Notes: a model not told the origin generated them from the letters alone. A stretch of DNA of 64,000 nucleotides from Sporomusa acidovorans (GCF_002257695.2 NZ_CP155571.1), one strand, 5' to 3'. Counted from the first letter of the stretch, positions 1 through 9,268 are shown. Made by a program: numbers and translations.

Positions 1-3000
1 AAACGCATGCTGCAGGAAGCCGTGGATGCTCTTATTGATAACGGCCGCCGTGGCCGTCCTGTAACCGGGCCGGGTAACCGTCCGTTAAAGTCGTTAAGCG
101 ATATGCTTAAAGGAAAACAAGGCCGGTTCCGGCAAAACCTGTTGGGCAAACGTGTCGACTACTCAGGCCGCTCTGTTATCGTTGTCGGTCCTGAACTCAA
201 ACTGCATCAGTGTGGCCTGCCCAAAGAAATGGCTTTGGAATTGTTCAAACCTTTTGTCATGAAAAAGCTGGTCAACGCCGGCCATGCCCATAATATCAAA
301 AGTGCCAAACGGATGGTGGAACGTGTGCGTCCGGAAGTTTGGGACGTACTGGAAGAGGTAATCAAAGAACACCCGGTACTTTTAAACCGTGCTCCGACAT
401 TGCACCGCTTAGGTATTCAGGCGTTTGAGCCGGTGTTGTCCGAAGGCCGGGCAATTAAAATTCATCCTCTTGTTTGTACTGCCTACAATGCTGACTTTGA
501 CGGCGACCAAATGGCAGTGCATGTGCCGCTTTCAGCAGAAGCACAGGCGGAAGCCAGAATGCTTATGCTGTCAGCTCACAATATCTTATCGACAAAAGAT
601 GGCAGACCGGTAACTACGCCTACTCAGGACATGGTGCTTGGCGCTTATTATCTCACGATTGTAAAAGAGCCTAAAGACGGAAAGATCAGAGCTTTCGTCA
701 ACCTTAATGAAGCCTTGCTGGCTTATCAGCATAAAGAACTCGAATTGCAAGAAAAAATCCGGATGCGTATAAAAGGATATGGCTTAGTTCATACGACATT
801 AGGACGAATGATTTTCAATGAAGTGCTGCCGCCGGAACTCAGGCCGTTTGTCAAAGAGGACGATGGTTGGCATTTGGGCAAGGTAATGGACAAAAAGCAG
901 CTTGGTAAATTAGTGGCTGACTCCTATCAAACCTTTGGCAATGCCAAAACGGCCGATGTAGTAGATAGTGTAAAACGTCTGGGCTTCTCCTTTGCTTGTC
1001 GTGCAGGGATAACCATTGCCATTTCAGATATTAAGATTCCCGAGGCCAAGAAGGAAATTATCGCTACGGCCGAGGCCAAGGTTAATACCATTGATAAGCA
1101 GTATCGCCGCGGCTTGATTACCGATGACGAACGCTATAAAAAGACCATTGACCTGTGGACAAAAGCAACTGATGATGTTACTACGGCTCTTATGAATAGC
1201 TTGGACCGTTTTAACAATGTATACATGATGGCCAACTCCGGTGCTCGTGGTAATATCCAGCAGATTCGTCAGTTAGCCGGTATGCGCGGTCTTATGGCCG
1301 ATCCTTCCGGTCGAATCATTGACTTGCCGATTAAGGCTAACTTCCGTGAAGGCTTAACCGTATTAGAGTACTTTATCTCCACACACGGTGCCCGTAAAGG
1401 CTTGGCCGATACCGCGCTGCGGACAGCCGACTCCGGTTATCTGACCCGCCGGTTGGTTGACGTTGCTCAAGACGTTATCGTGCGGGAAGAAGACTGTGAC
1501 GTAGTTGGCATCAATCTGGTGCGCGAACGGGCACGTTTAGCCCAGTCAAGTGCCGGCGCTATTGATATGCTGAAGGATTCTTTACAGGGGAGAATACTGG
1601 CTCAGGATGTTATGAATCCCAAAACAGCCGATATGCTTTTATCGCAGGGCAAAGTGCTTGACGAAGACGCATTGCGCCTGATCGGCGAAAATGGTGTACC
1701 CGAAATTATGATCGAAGGCGAAGCCAGCGAAGTGGAAGAGGATGTCGGCCGTGTAGCTGCCGAGACCATTGTGCTTGGTGCACCGGAAGAAAAAGTGCGT
1801 GCTGCTCTTAAAGAAGCTATGATCCGGGAAATGCTTGGCAAAAACACGACTGAAGCGATTAAAACCAGCGATGGCGTCGAACTTGTCCCTGCTGATACGC
1901 CGCTTACCGAAGAACACATTGAGGCCGTGCTGGCCAGTTCGGTAAAAGAGGTAAAAGTGCGCAATAACAATATCAGAGGCATTGAAGTTGAGGCAATAAA
2001 AGAGGGTTCAGGCATTATCGAATCCCTCAGAGACCGCATTGTCGGCAGAGTTGCCGCCGAAGATATTGTAGATCCGGCTACCGGGGAAACCATTGTTAAG
2101 CTGAACGAATTAATTACGGAAGAGTTAGCTGAAAAGGTAGTTAAAGTACGGGAAAAGGTATCCATCCGTTCTGTACTCACCTGTCGTTCACGCTATGGTG
2201 TATGCATAAAATGCTACGGTCGTAACCTTGGCACAAGCCACATGGTTGATGTCGGTGAGGCTGTGGGAATTATTGCCGCCCAGTCAATTGGTGAGCCTGG
2301 CACTCAGCTTACGATGAGAACATTCCATACCGGTGGTGTTGCCGGTGACGATATTACGCAGGGTCTGCCGCGGGTAGAGGAATTGTTTGAAGCCCGCAAA
2401 CCTAAACGTCAGGCAATCATTACTGAGGTTGAGGGGACTGTCGAGATAAAAGAAATTAAGGGCATGCGCCGGGTTACGATTTATCCGCTAGATGCTTCCC
2501 TGGGTGAAGAACGTGTATACCCCGTTCCCTATGGTGCGCGACTCATTGTCAGCGACGGCCAGCGGGTTGAGCCGGGTGACCGTCTGACAGAAGGTGCGGT
2601 TAATCCGCACGACATTCTTCGGGTTAGCGGACTTAAAGCCACGCAACGCTACCTGGTGTACGAAGTCCAAAAAGTGTATAAATCCCAAGGTGTTGAAATT
2701 AATGACAAGCACATTGAAGTTATGGTTCGCCAAATGCTGCATAAAGTCAAAGTGGAAGAAGCCGGGGACACAGAACTCCTGCCGGGAGAATATATTGACC
2801 TGAATACCTTTGAGGAAGAGAATGCGAAAGCGATTGAAGCTGGTGGCGATCCGGCTGTTGCCAGGCCGATTCTGCTGGGGATTACCAAGGCGTCGCTGGC
2901 TACCGATTCCTTCCTTTCAGCCGCTTCCTTCCAGGAAACCACGCGGGTGCTTACGGAAGCCGCGATTAAAGGTAAAATCGATCCGCTTCTGGGACTTAAA

Positions 3001-3117
3001 GAGAACGTCATTATCGGTAAGCTTGTTCCGGCCGGTACGGGTATGAGCCGCTACCGTAACGTGAAGTTGAAAACACCGGTTATCGAACAGACGCTAACAG
3101 AAATACCCGTTGAATAA
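1..3117 (+). CDS. rpoC: DNA-directed RNA polymerase subunit beta' (5' end cut off)
   Basis: This is the catalytic largest subunit of RNA polymerase. The reading frame is open from base 1, so the start lies outside the window and roughly the first 150 residues are missing; 1038 residues are visible. The active-site motif NADFDGD that holds the catalytic magnesium is encoded at 487-507. The trigger-loop region GEPGTQLTMRTFHTGG lies near 2290-2340. The four-cysteine zinc site is seen as a cysteine at 1495 and three more at 2182, 2203 and 2212. The N-terminal zinc ribbon would be in the missing part. The gene is closed by a clear intrinsic terminator. Confidence 0.98.
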   Translation, partial: KRMLQEAVDALIDNGRRGRPVTGPGNRPLKSLSDMLKGKQGRFRQNLLGKRVDYSGRSVIVVGPELKLHQCGLPKEMALELFKPFVMKKLVNAGHAHNIKSAKRMVERVRPEVWDVLEEVIKEHPVLLNRAPTLHRLGIQAFEPVLSEGRAIKIHPLVCTAYNADFDGDQMAVHVPLSAEAQAEARMLMLSAHNILSTKDGRPVTTPTQDMVLGAYYLTIVKEPKDGKIRAFVNLNEALLAYQHKELELQEKIRMRIKGYGLVHTTLGRMIFNEVLPPELRPFVKEDDGWHLGKVMDKKQLGKLVADSYQTFGNAKTADVVDSVKRLGFSFACRAGITIAISDIKIPEAKKEIIATAEAKVNTIDKQYRRGLITDDERYKKTIDLWTKATDDVTTALMNSLDRFNNVYMMANSGARGNIQQIRQLAGMRGLMADPSGRIIDLPIKANFREGLTVLEYFISTHGARKGLADTALRTADSGYLTRRLVDVAQDVIVREEDCDVVGINLVRERARLAQSSAGAIDMLKDSLQGRILAQDVMNPKTADMLLSQGKVLDEDALRLIGENGVPEIMIEGEASEVEEDVGRVAAETIVLGAPEEKVRAALKEAMIREMLGKNTTEAIKTSDGVELVPADTPLTEEHIEAVLASSVKEVKVRNNNIRGIEVEAIKEGSGIIESLRDRIVGRVAAEDIVDPATGETIVKLNELITEELAEKVVKVREKVSIRSVLTCRSRYGVCIKCYGRNLGTSHMVDVGEAVGIIAAQSIGEPGTQLTMRTFHTGGVAGDDITQGLPRVEELFEARKPKRQAIITEVEGTVEIKEIKGMRRVTIYPLDASLGEERVYPVPYGARLIVSDGQRVEPGDRLTEGAVNPHDILRVSGLKATQRYLVYEVQKVYKSQGVEINDKHIEVMVRQMLHKVKVEEAGDTELLPGEYIDLNTFEEENAKAIEAGGDPAVARPILLGITKASLATDSFLSAASFQETTRVLTEAAIKGKIDPLLGLKENVIIGKLVPAGTGMSRYRNVKLKTPVIEQTLTEIPVE

Positions 3118-3138
3118 GTAATAATGATTAATTGCAGA

Positions 3139-3177
3139 ACACTGGGGACGGCATATACCGTTCCCAGTGCTTTTTTT
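3139..3177 (+). terminator. Intrinsic terminator after rpoC
   Basis: A 12-bp stem, CACTGGGGACGG at 3140-3151 against CCGTTCCCAGTG at 3158-3169 with one G-T pair, is followed by seven T residues. It should end the rpoBC transcript before the next promoter. Confidence 0.9.
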
Positions 3178-3304
3178 GAACATTTCCCAAAAGATAAATG
3201 TATATAACCCCAGTATTTATGGGCATTAATAAGCAATGGAAAATAGTGCTTTTGAAACACCCGGTTTAGTGTATTTAAATATGCGCAGAAAATCTAATAG
3301 TTTA

Positions 3305-3333
3305 TTGACATTTAGAAAGTGAAATGATAATAT
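3305..3333 (+). promoter_or_regulatory. Sigma-A promoter for the str operon
   Basis: TTGACA at 3305-3310 and TAATAT at 3328-3333 are separated by 17 bases. The predicted start of transcription is near 3340. That makes the ATG at 3345 an unlikely start for the next gene and favours 3381. Confidence 0.8.
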
Positions 3334-3380
3334 ATTAGAGTGCCTTGAAAATTGCACATTTTCCCGAAGGAGTTGGAAGT

Positions 3381-3635
3381 ATGAACAGTGAGGATCTTGA
3401 AGGGTTTAAGACTACCAAGAAGGCTATTGGCGCTAAACAAGCGGCGCGGGCTGTGGAAAAAGGTCTGGCCGCCAGAGTATACCTTGCTGATGATGCCGAC
3501 AGACGGGTTGTGGCTCCGCTTGCTGGGCTGTGTAGCCAGAAGGGGATTCAGGTTAAAACTGGATTAACGATGGCCGAACTTGGGAAGGCCTGCGGCATTG
3601 AAGTTGCTGCCGCTGCGGTTGCTTTATTGAAATGA
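3381..3635 (+). CDS. ybxF: L7Ae/L30e-family ribosomal protein (YbxF type)
   Basis: This is a small RNA-binding protein of the L7Ae/L30e/S12e/Gadd45 family, whose members bind kink-turn RNA. It has 84 residues when started at ATG 3381, about the length of Bacillus subtilis YbxF, which also sits between rpoC and rpsL. I chose 3381 because an AAGGAG site lies at 3366-3371 and because an earlier ATG at 3345 falls only a few bases after the predicted transcription start. The stretch KKAIGAKQAARAVEKGLAA is the typical family N-terminus. It is the first gene after the operon promoter. Confidence 0.88.
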   Translation: MNSEDLEGFKTTKKAIGAKQAARAVEKGLAARVYLADDADRRVVAPLAGLCSQKGIQVKTGLTMAELGKACGIEVAAAAVALLK

Positions 3636-3738
3636 ATAAGTATTGGGTCAAGTCGTTAATAATTTTGCCCGCTTTTATTTTGCTGGCGAAATTTTTAATA
3701 ATAAATAACGAAATTGGGGAAGGAGGTGCGCTGAATAA

Positions 3739-4122
3739 ATGCCAACAATTAGTCAGTTAGTGCGCAAAAGCCGGGAGCAGTTAACACAAAAATCGACCGC
3801 TCCTGCATTGAAAGAATGCCCGCAAAAACGTGGTGTATGCACGAGAGTATATACAACAACTCCTAAAAAGCCTAACTCTGCGTTGCGTAAAGTTGCTCGT
3901 GTGCGCTTAACCAACGGCATTGAAGTAACTGCCTATATTCCGGGAATTGGTCACAATCTGCAGGAACACTCGGTTGTACTGATTCGTGGCGGCAGGGTAA
4001 AAGACTTGCCAGGCGTACGTTATCACATTGTTCGAGGCGCTCTTGACACCGCTGGTGTCGCAAAGCGTAACCAGAGCCGTTCAAAATACGGTGCTAAAAA
4101 GGCTACTGCTGCTAAGAAATAA
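3739..4122 (+). CDS. rpsL: 30S ribosomal protein S12
   Basis: S12 is the decoding-centre protein of the small subunit. It has 127 residues, close to the family norm. The conserved loops PKKPNSALRK and GRVKDLPGVRYH are intact. The lysines whose mutation gives streptomycin resistance are present in both loops, so a wild-type, streptomycin-sensitive form is expected. A strong GGAAGGAGGTG site precedes the ATG. The order rpsL-rpsG-fusA-tuf is the classic str operon. Confidence 0.98.
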   Translation: MPTISQLVRKSREQLTQKSTAPALKECPQKRGVCTRVYTTTPKKPNSALRKVARVRLTNGIEVTAYIPGIGHNLQEHSVVLIRGGRVKDLPGVRYHIVRGALDTAGVAKRNQSRSKYGAKKATAAKK

Positions 4123-4164
4123 TGCTTAGCCTGCTGCAGAGTTTTGGAAGAAGGAGGGATACTG

Positions 4165-4635
4165 ATGCCAAGAAAAGGTGCTGTTCCCAAGCGGGATGTA
4201 TTACCGGATCCGGTATATAACTCCAAGCTTGTAACAAGATTTATTAATAAAATTATGTTAGACGGCAAAAAAGGCGTTGCCGAAAACATTGTATATGATG
4301 CGTTTGAAACCATCCGTGCGAAGACGGGTAAAGATCCGATGGAAGTTTTTGACGTTGCGCTGAAAAATGTGATGCCGGTTCTTGAGGTTCGCGCTCGCCG
4401 TGTAGGTGGTGCAAACTATCAGGTGCCTGTAGAAGTGCGGCCTGACCGCAGACAAGCGCTCGGCATTCGCTGGCTGGTTAACTACTCACGTCTGCGCGGC
4501 GAGAAAACCATGCAGGAAAGACTTGCTTCAGAACTGATGGATGCTGCTAATAGTACCGGCGCATCTGTGAAAAAACGTGAAGATACCCATAAAATGGCTG
4601 AAGCCAACAAGGCTTTTGCACATTATCGGTGGTAA
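4165..4635 (+). CDS. rpsG: 30S ribosomal protein S7
   Basis: S7 nucleates assembly of the 16S rRNA 3' domain. The frame is open from further upstream, but the ATG at 4165 has the AAGGAGGG site at 4151-4158 in front of it and gives MPRKGAVPKRDVLPDPVYNS and 156 residues, the standard length. The RNA-binding segment VEVRPDRRQALGIRWL is conserved. It lies between rpsL and fusA as in most bacteria. The gap to fusA carries an unusual inverted repeat. Confidence 0.97.
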   Translation: MPRKGAVPKRDVLPDPVYNSKLVTRFINKIMLDGKKGVAENIVYDAFETIRAKTGKDPMEVFDVALKNVMPVLEVRARRVGGANYQVPVEVRPDRRQALGIRWLVNYSRLRGEKTMQERLASELMDAANSTGASVKKREDTHKMAEANKAFAHYRW

Positions 4636-4640
4636 ACTAG

Positions 4641-4734
4641 AGATTCGAAGTTCGAGGTTCGGACATCGAAAAGAAGGGGTGCATGAGGCAACCCGATTCC
4701 AAATCGAATATTCGAACGTCGAACATACGAATCT
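4641..4734 (+). repeat. Imperfect inverted repeat with GTTCG units, rpsG-fusA gap
   Basis: The arm at 4641-4661 (AGATTCGAAGTTCGAGGTTC plus one G) is nearly the reverse complement of 4713-4734. Both arms are made of heptamer-like ATTCGAA/GTTCGAG units. As RNA it could form a long hairpin just before the fusA ribosome binding site. Similar sequence occurs near 11085 and 20928. The function is unknown. Confidence 0.6.
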
Positions 4735-4756
4735 GCGAAATTAAGGAGTGAAAATA

Positions 4757-6832
4757 GTGGCCCGAAAGTTTCCTCTCGAAAAGACACGGAACATCGGCAT
4801 CATGGCGCATATAGACGCCGGCAAGACCACTACCACTGAACGCATTCTATTTTATACCGGTAGAGTACACAAAATTGGCGAAGTGCATGATGGTGCTGCG
4901 ACTATGGACTGGATGGTGCAGGAACAAGAAAGAGGTATTACTATTACCTCTGCGGCCACTACAGCCCAGTGGAAGGGACATCGTATTAACATCATTGACA
5001 CACCTGGACACGTGGACTTTACAGTTGAAGTAGAACGTTCATTGCGTGTGCTTGACGGATCAGTTGCGGTTTTTTGTGCTAAAGGCGGCGTAGAACCGCA
5101 GTCTGAGACTGTATGGCGTCAGGCTGATAAATATAACGTTCCCCGTATGGCTTATGTAAATAAAATGGACATCACCGGTGCTGATTTTTACCGGGTTGTT
5201 GATATGATGAAAAGTCGTCTTGGTGCTAACGCAGTACCAATCCAATTGCCAATTGGATTTGAAGACACTTTTAAAGGTTTTGTTGACCTGATTGAAATGA
5301 AAGCCGTTGTTTATACGGATGATTTGGGTAAGGTAAGCGAAGCTACCGAGATACCGGAAGACATGGTTGAAAATGCTGAGCTTTATCACCAAAACCTGTT
5401 AGATGCTGTTGCGGAAAGCGACGATGAACTCATGATGAAATATCTTGAGGGCGAAGAACTAAGCATTGAAGAAATTAAAGCGGCTATCCGCACAGCCACA
5501 ATTGCCTGTAAAATGACACCGGTATTGTGCGGTTCCTCTTATAAAAACAAAGGCGTTCAGCCGCTGCTGGATGCAGTTGTTGATTATATGCCTGCTCCGA
5601 CTGACATTCCGGCAATTAAAGGCGTTCATCCTGAAACTGGAGAAGAAGATGAGCGCAAAGCGGATGACAGCCTGCCATTCTCGGCATTGGCCTTTAAAAT
5701 TATGGCTGACCCTTATGTCGGCAAGCTGGCCTTTTTCAGAGTATACTCCGGCCAGCTAGCCTCCGGTTCCTACGTGTATAACTCCACTAAAGGCAAGCGG
5801 GAACGTATTGGCCGGATCCTGCAAATGCACGCTAACCACCGCGAGGAAATCGAGACGGTTTATACCGGTGATATTGCTGCCGCAGTTGGCCTGAAGGATA
5901 CTACTACCGGTGACACCCTTTGTGATGAAAAAAATGCCATCATTCTTGAGTCCATGGTCTTCCCCGATCCGGTTATCTCCATCGCTGTTGAACCCAAGAC
6001 TAAGGCCGATCAGGAAAAAATGGGTGTGGCTCTCAACCGCTTGGCGGAAGAAGATCCGACCTTCCGGATGCGTACAGATCAAGAAACCGGCCAGACGATC
6101 ATTTCCGGTATGGGCGAATTGCATCTTGACATTATCGTTGACCGGATGCTGCGGGAATTCAAGGTTGAATGTAATGTAGGCAAACCGCAGGTTGCTTATC
6201 GCGAAACCATCCGCAAGACTGTTAAAGCCGAAGGCAAATTTGTCCGTCAGTCCGGTGGCCGTGGTCAGTATGGTCATTGCTGGCTGGAAATTCAGCCGCT
6301 TGAACCCGGTCAAGGCTTCATCTTTGAAAATAAGGTTGTCGGCGGCGCTATTCCTAGAGAATACATCGGCCCGGTTGAAGCCGGTGTTAAAGAGGCTATG
6401 GAAACCGGTGTATCGGCCGGTTATCCGATGGTTGATATCAAAGTAACCGTATATGACGGTTCTTACCATGATGTCGACTCCTCGGAAATGGCATTCAAAA
6501 TTGCTGGTTCCATGGGCTTCAAAGCCGGTGCTGCCAAAGCCAATCCGGTTATCCTCGAACCTTATATGAAGGTCGAAGTTATTGTACCTGAGGACTACAT
6601 GGGCGATGTCATCGGCGACTTGAATTCGCGCCGCGGACGTATTGAAGGTATGGAAGCCCGTGCCGGTGCTCAATCGATTAAAGCTTTTGTACCGCTTTCC
6701 GAAATGTTCGGTTATGCAACCGACCTGCGGTCGCGTACCCAAGGTCGCGGCAACTATTCCATGGAATTTGACCATTACGAAGAAGTGCCGAAAAACATTG
6801 CCGAAGCTATTTCAACCAAAAATAAAGGCTAA
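4757..6832 (+). CDS. fusA: Elongation factor G
   Basis: EF-G is the GTPase that moves tRNA and mRNA through the ribosome. The GTG at 4757 is preferred over the upstream GTG at 4748, because the latter lies inside the AAGGAG site at 4743-4748. Starting at 4757 gives MARKFPLEKTRNIGIMAHID and 691 residues, the usual length. The P-loop AHIDAGKTTTTE, the switch-II DTPGHVDF and the NKMD guanine-recognition motif are all present, followed by domains II to V. No truncation or insertion is visible. Confidence 0.97.
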   Translation: MARKFPLEKTRNIGIMAHIDAGKTTTTERILFYTGRVHKIGEVHDGAATMDWMVQEQERGITITSAATTAQWKGHRINIIDTPGHVDFTVEVERSLRVLDGSVAVFCAKGGVEPQSETVWRQADKYNVPRMAYVNKMDITGADFYRVVDMMKSRLGANAVPIQLPIGFEDTFKGFVDLIEMKAVVYTDDLGKVSEATEIPEDMVENAELYHQNLLDAVAESDDELMMKYLEGEELSIEEIKAAIRTATIACKMTPVLCGSSYKNKGVQPLLDAVVDYMPAPTDIPAIKGVHPETGEEDERKADDSLPFSALAFKIMADPYVGKLAFFRVYSGQLASGSYVYNSTKGKRERIGRILQMHANHREEIETVYTGDIAAAVGLKDTTTGDTLCDEKNAIILESMVFPDPVISIAVEPKTKADQEKMGVALNRLAEEDPTFRMRTDQETGQTIISGMGELHLDIIVDRMLREFKVECNVGKPQVAYRETIRKTVKAEGKFVRQSGGRGQYGHCWLEIQPLEPGQGFIFENKVVGGAIPREYIGPVEAGVKEAMETGVSAGYPMVDIKVTVYDGSYHDVDSSEMAFKIAGSMGFKAGAAKANPVILEPYMKVEVIVPEDYMGDVIGDLNSRRGRIEGMEARAGAQSIKAFVPLSEMFGYATDLRSRTQGRGNYSMEFDHYEEVPKNIAEAISTKNKG

Positions 6833-6890
6833 TCCACTACAATTGCTTACCTAAATTTGTAAAGTAATAAACTTAGGAGGTAACACTTAA

Positions 6891-8093
6891 ATGGCTAAGA
6901 AAAAGTATGAAAGAACCAAACCGCATGTTAACATTGGTACCATCGGACACGTTGACCATGGTAAAACTTCACTAACTGCTGCCATTACCCTGACACTGTC
7001 GAAAACCGGCGGCGCCGAATTTATGGCCTATGACATGATCGACAAAGCTCCGGAAGAAAGAGAACGTGGCATTACCATCAACACCGCGCATGTTGAGTAT
7101 GAAACAGAAAAACGCCACTATGCGCACGTTGACTGCCCGGGCCATGCCGACTATGTAAAGAACATGATCACCGGTGCGGCACAAATGGACGGCGCCATCC
7201 TGGTTGTATCCGCAGCCGACGGCCCGATGCCGCAAACCCGTGAACACATCCTGCTGTCCCGTCAGGTAGGCGTGCCTGCCATGGTAGTATTCCTGAACAA
7301 ATCCGACCTTGTAGACGACGCAGAATTGATGGAACTGGTAGAAATGGAAGTGCGTGAGCTCTTGTCCAGCTACGAATTCCCTGGCGATGAAATTCCGGTA
7401 GTAAGCGGTTCAGCCGTAAAAGCTTTGAACTGCGGTTGCGCTAAACGCGAATGCGAATGGTGCGGCAAGATTTTTGATCTGATGGACAAAGTTGACGAAT
7501 ACATTCCGACGCCGGAACGTGATACCGATAAAACCTTCCTGATGCCTGTCGAGGACGTGTTCACCATTACCGGCCGCGGCACAGTAGCAACCGGCCGTGT
7601 AGAACGTGGCGTGGTAAAAGTTGGCGATACGGTTGAAATCGTTGGTATGACCGACAAGCCGAAATCCACGGTAGTAACGGGTGTAGAAATGTTCCGCAAA
7701 CTCTTGGATCAGGCAGTAGCCGGCGACAACATCGGCGCACTTTTACGCGGTATTGAGCGTAAAGAGATCGAGCGCGGACAAGTACTGGCCAAACCCGGCA
7801 GCATTAAACCGCATACCAAATTCAAATCCGAAGTATACGTACTGTCCAAAGAAGAAGGCGGCCGTCATACCCCGTTCTTTAACGGCTATCGTCCGCAATT
7901 CTATTTCCGGACAACCGACGTAACCGGCGTAGTTACCCTGCCGGAAGGTGTGGAAATGGTAATGCCTGGCGACAACATTCGCATGGACATTGAACTGATT
8001 ACGCCGATCGCTATCGAAGAAGGCCTGCGTTTCGCAATTCGCGAAGGTGGCCGTACCGTAGGCGCTGGTGTTGTAACTGCTGTTGAAGCATAA
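6891..8093 (+). CDS. tuf: Elongation factor Tu
   Basis: EF-Tu delivers aminoacyl-tRNA to the ribosome. It has 400 residues with the P-loop GHVDHGKT, switch-II DCPGHADYV and NKSD motifs, and a full TAGGAGGT site before the ATG. Odd for the family is a cysteine cluster in the G domain at residues 181, 183, 188 and 191 (CxC-x4-C-x2-C), where Escherichia coli EF-Tu has no such cysteines. It could bind a metal; I recall similar inserts in some other anaerobic Bacillota but cannot check that here. Only one tuf copy is in the window. Confidence 0.97.
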   Translation: MAKKKYERTKPHVNIGTIGHVDHGKTSLTAAITLTLSKTGGAEFMAYDMIDKAPEERERGITINTAHVEYETEKRHYAHVDCPGHADYVKNMITGAAQMDGAILVVSAADGPMPQTREHILLSRQVGVPAMVVFLNKSDLVDDAELMELVEMEVRELLSSYEFPGDEIPVVSGSAVKALNCGCAKRECEWCGKIFDLMDKVDEYIPTPERDTDKTFLMPVEDVFTITGRGTVATGRVERGVVKVGDTVEIVGMTDKPKSTVVTGVEMFRKLLDQAVAGDNIGALLRGIERKEIERGQVLAKPGSIKPHTKFKSEVYVLSKEEGGRHTPFFNGYRPQFYFRTTDVTGVVTLPEGVEMVMPGDNIRMDIELITPIAIEEGLRFAIREGGRTVGAGVVTAVEA

Positions 8094-8112
8094 TTTCTTT
8101 TCATAATATAAT
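8083..8112 (+). promoter_or_regulatory. Possible promoter at the end of tuf for the S10 operon
   Basis: TTGAAG at 8083-8088 and TATAAT at 8107-8112 are 18 bases apart. If used, transcription would start near 8119, at the base of the first leader hairpin. Confidence 0.45.
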
Positions 8113-8120
8113 ATCGGACA

Positions 8121-8203
8121 AAGGGCGGCATTTGCCGCCTTTTGCCAGGATATTGACCGGCGATGACGTGGAAGGTGGCCCGCACGCGCGGGGAAATTTC
8201 CAC
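8121..8203 (+). promoter_or_regulatory. Two hairpins in the tuf-rpsJ gap (S10 leader)
   Basis: The first hairpin pairs 8121-8129 with 8134-8142 (GGCGGC/GCCGCC core, 4-base loop) and ends in TTTT, so it may be a weak terminator of the str operon. The second pairs GTGGAA at 8168-8173 with TTCCAC at 8198-8203 and has an inner CCCGC/GCGGG stem. It sits before the rpsJ ribosome binding site. A regulatory role, for example r-protein feedback, is a guess. Confidence 0.45.
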
Positions 8204-8250
8204 CGAGAATGTCCGTTCAGAGAAACTGGGCGATAAGGAGGAATAATTAA

Positions 8251-8562
8251 ATGGCTAAGCAACAAAAAATCAGAATCCGCCTTAAGGCATATGACCATAA
8301 GGCGCTTGACCAAAGCGCAGTCAAAATTGTTGAAACCGCAAAACGTACCGGCGCAATGGTTTCTGGTCCGATTCCGCTTCCTACAGAAAAAAATATCTTC
8401 ACTATTTTGCGTTCACCTCATGTCAACAAAGACTCCCGCGAACAATTTGAAATGCGGACACACAAACGTCTGATTGACATCCTTGAGCCGACACCTAAAA
8501 CAGTAGATGCCTTAATGCGTCTCGATTTGCCGGCTGGTGTGGACATCGAAATCAAGCTGTAG
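8251..8562 (+). CDS. rpsJ: 30S ribosomal protein S10
   Basis: S10 is a small-subunit head protein that is also NusE of the antitermination complex. It has 103 residues, the normal length, with the start MAKQQKIRIRLKAYDHKALD and the conserved SGPIPLPTE and HKRLIDI segments. AAGGAGG precedes the ATG. It is the first gene of the S10 operon; rplC follows 16 bases later. Confidence 0.98.
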   Translation: MAKQQKIRIRLKAYDHKALDQSAVKIVETAKRTGAMVSGPIPLPTEKNIFTILRSPHVNKDSREQFEMRTHKRLIDILEPTPKTVDALMRLDLPAGVDIEIKL

Positions 8563-8578
8563 GAGGAGGTGCAATAAT

Positions 8579-9220
8579 ATGGCTAAAGGAATTTTAGGAA
8601 AAAAACTGGGGATGACCCAAATCTTTACGGCTGAGGGTAGAGTTATTCCGGTTACCGTTATTGAAGCCGGCCCCAATGTCGTGGTGCAAAACAAGACAGT
8701 TGAAAATGATGGCTACAACGCAGTGCAACTCGGATTTGGCGCTGTTAAAGAGAAAAAGGTTAATAAACCGATGCAGGGCCACTTTGCCAAGGCCAATGTA
8801 AAACCGGTGAAATTTATCCGTGAACTGCGCCTGCCTGGAGCCTCTGAATATACAGTAGGTCAAGTCCTTAATGCTGACGTGTTCAGCGAAGGTGAACTTG
8901 TTGATGTAACCGGTACTTCTAAAGGCAAAGGTTTTGCCGGCGGCATTAAACGCCACAATTTTGCGCGTGGACCTATGGGTCACGGTTCAAAATCACACCG
9001 TGAGCCAGGAACTATCGGTTCCCGGATGAGCGGTGGCGGCGGTAAAGTATTTAAAGGCAAGAAACTCCCGGGTCGTATGGGCGGTCAAAAAGTTACCGTA
9101 CAACGCCTGCAAGTGGTTCGTGTTGACGTGCCTCGTAATCTTCTCTTAGTTAAAGGCGCTATTCCGGGACCCAAAGGCAGTTTCATCATTATGAAAAATA
9201 CCGTAAAACCCAATAAGTAA
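8579..9220 (+). CDS. rplC: 50S ribosomal protein L3
   Basis: L3 is an early assembly protein whose central loop reaches towards the peptidyl-transferase centre. I start it at ATG 8579 (MAKGILGKKLGMTQ, 213 residues) just after AGGAGGAGG. The open frame extends upstream into rpsJ, but that part does not resemble L3. The glycine-rich loop around RMSGGGGKVFKGKKLPGRMG is intact. Confidence 0.97.
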   Translation: MAKGILGKKLGMTQIFTAEGRVIPVTVIEAGPNVVVQNKTVENDGYNAVQLGFGAVKEKKVNKPMQGHFAKANVKPVKFIRELRLPGASEYTVGQVLNADVFSEGELVDVTGTSKGKGFAGGIKRHNFARGPMGHGSKSHREPGTIGSRMSGGGGKVFKGKKLPGRMGGQKVTVQRLQVVRVDVPRNLLLVKGAIPGPKGSFIIMKNTVKPNK

Positions 9221-9225
9221 TCGCA

Positions 9226-9268
9226 GCTTGCAACTTTGCGTTTTTTTCGTAGAGTGTAGGTTGCGAGC
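9226..9268 (+). repeat. Inverted repeat in the rplC-rplD gap
   Basis: GCTTGCAAC at 9226-9234 pairs with GTTGCGAGC at 9260-9268 over 9 bp with one G-T pair. The loop contains a run of seven T. It could be a processing or pausing site. It is not followed by a T-run, so termination is unlikely. Confidence 0.4.

Noticed and set aside
1602..2180. 192-codon open frame antisense to rpoC
   Set aside because: Serine- and threonine-rich composition is a by-product of the rpoC codons on the other strand.
3345..3380. Upstream ATG 3345 as start of the L7Ae gene
   Set aside because: It lies about five bases after the predicted transcription start and has no ribosome site; ATG 3381 has one.
5756..6775. 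Long 339-codon open frame antisense to fusA
   Set aside because: It is a shadow of the EF-G frame, has no ribosome binding site and no recognisable domain.
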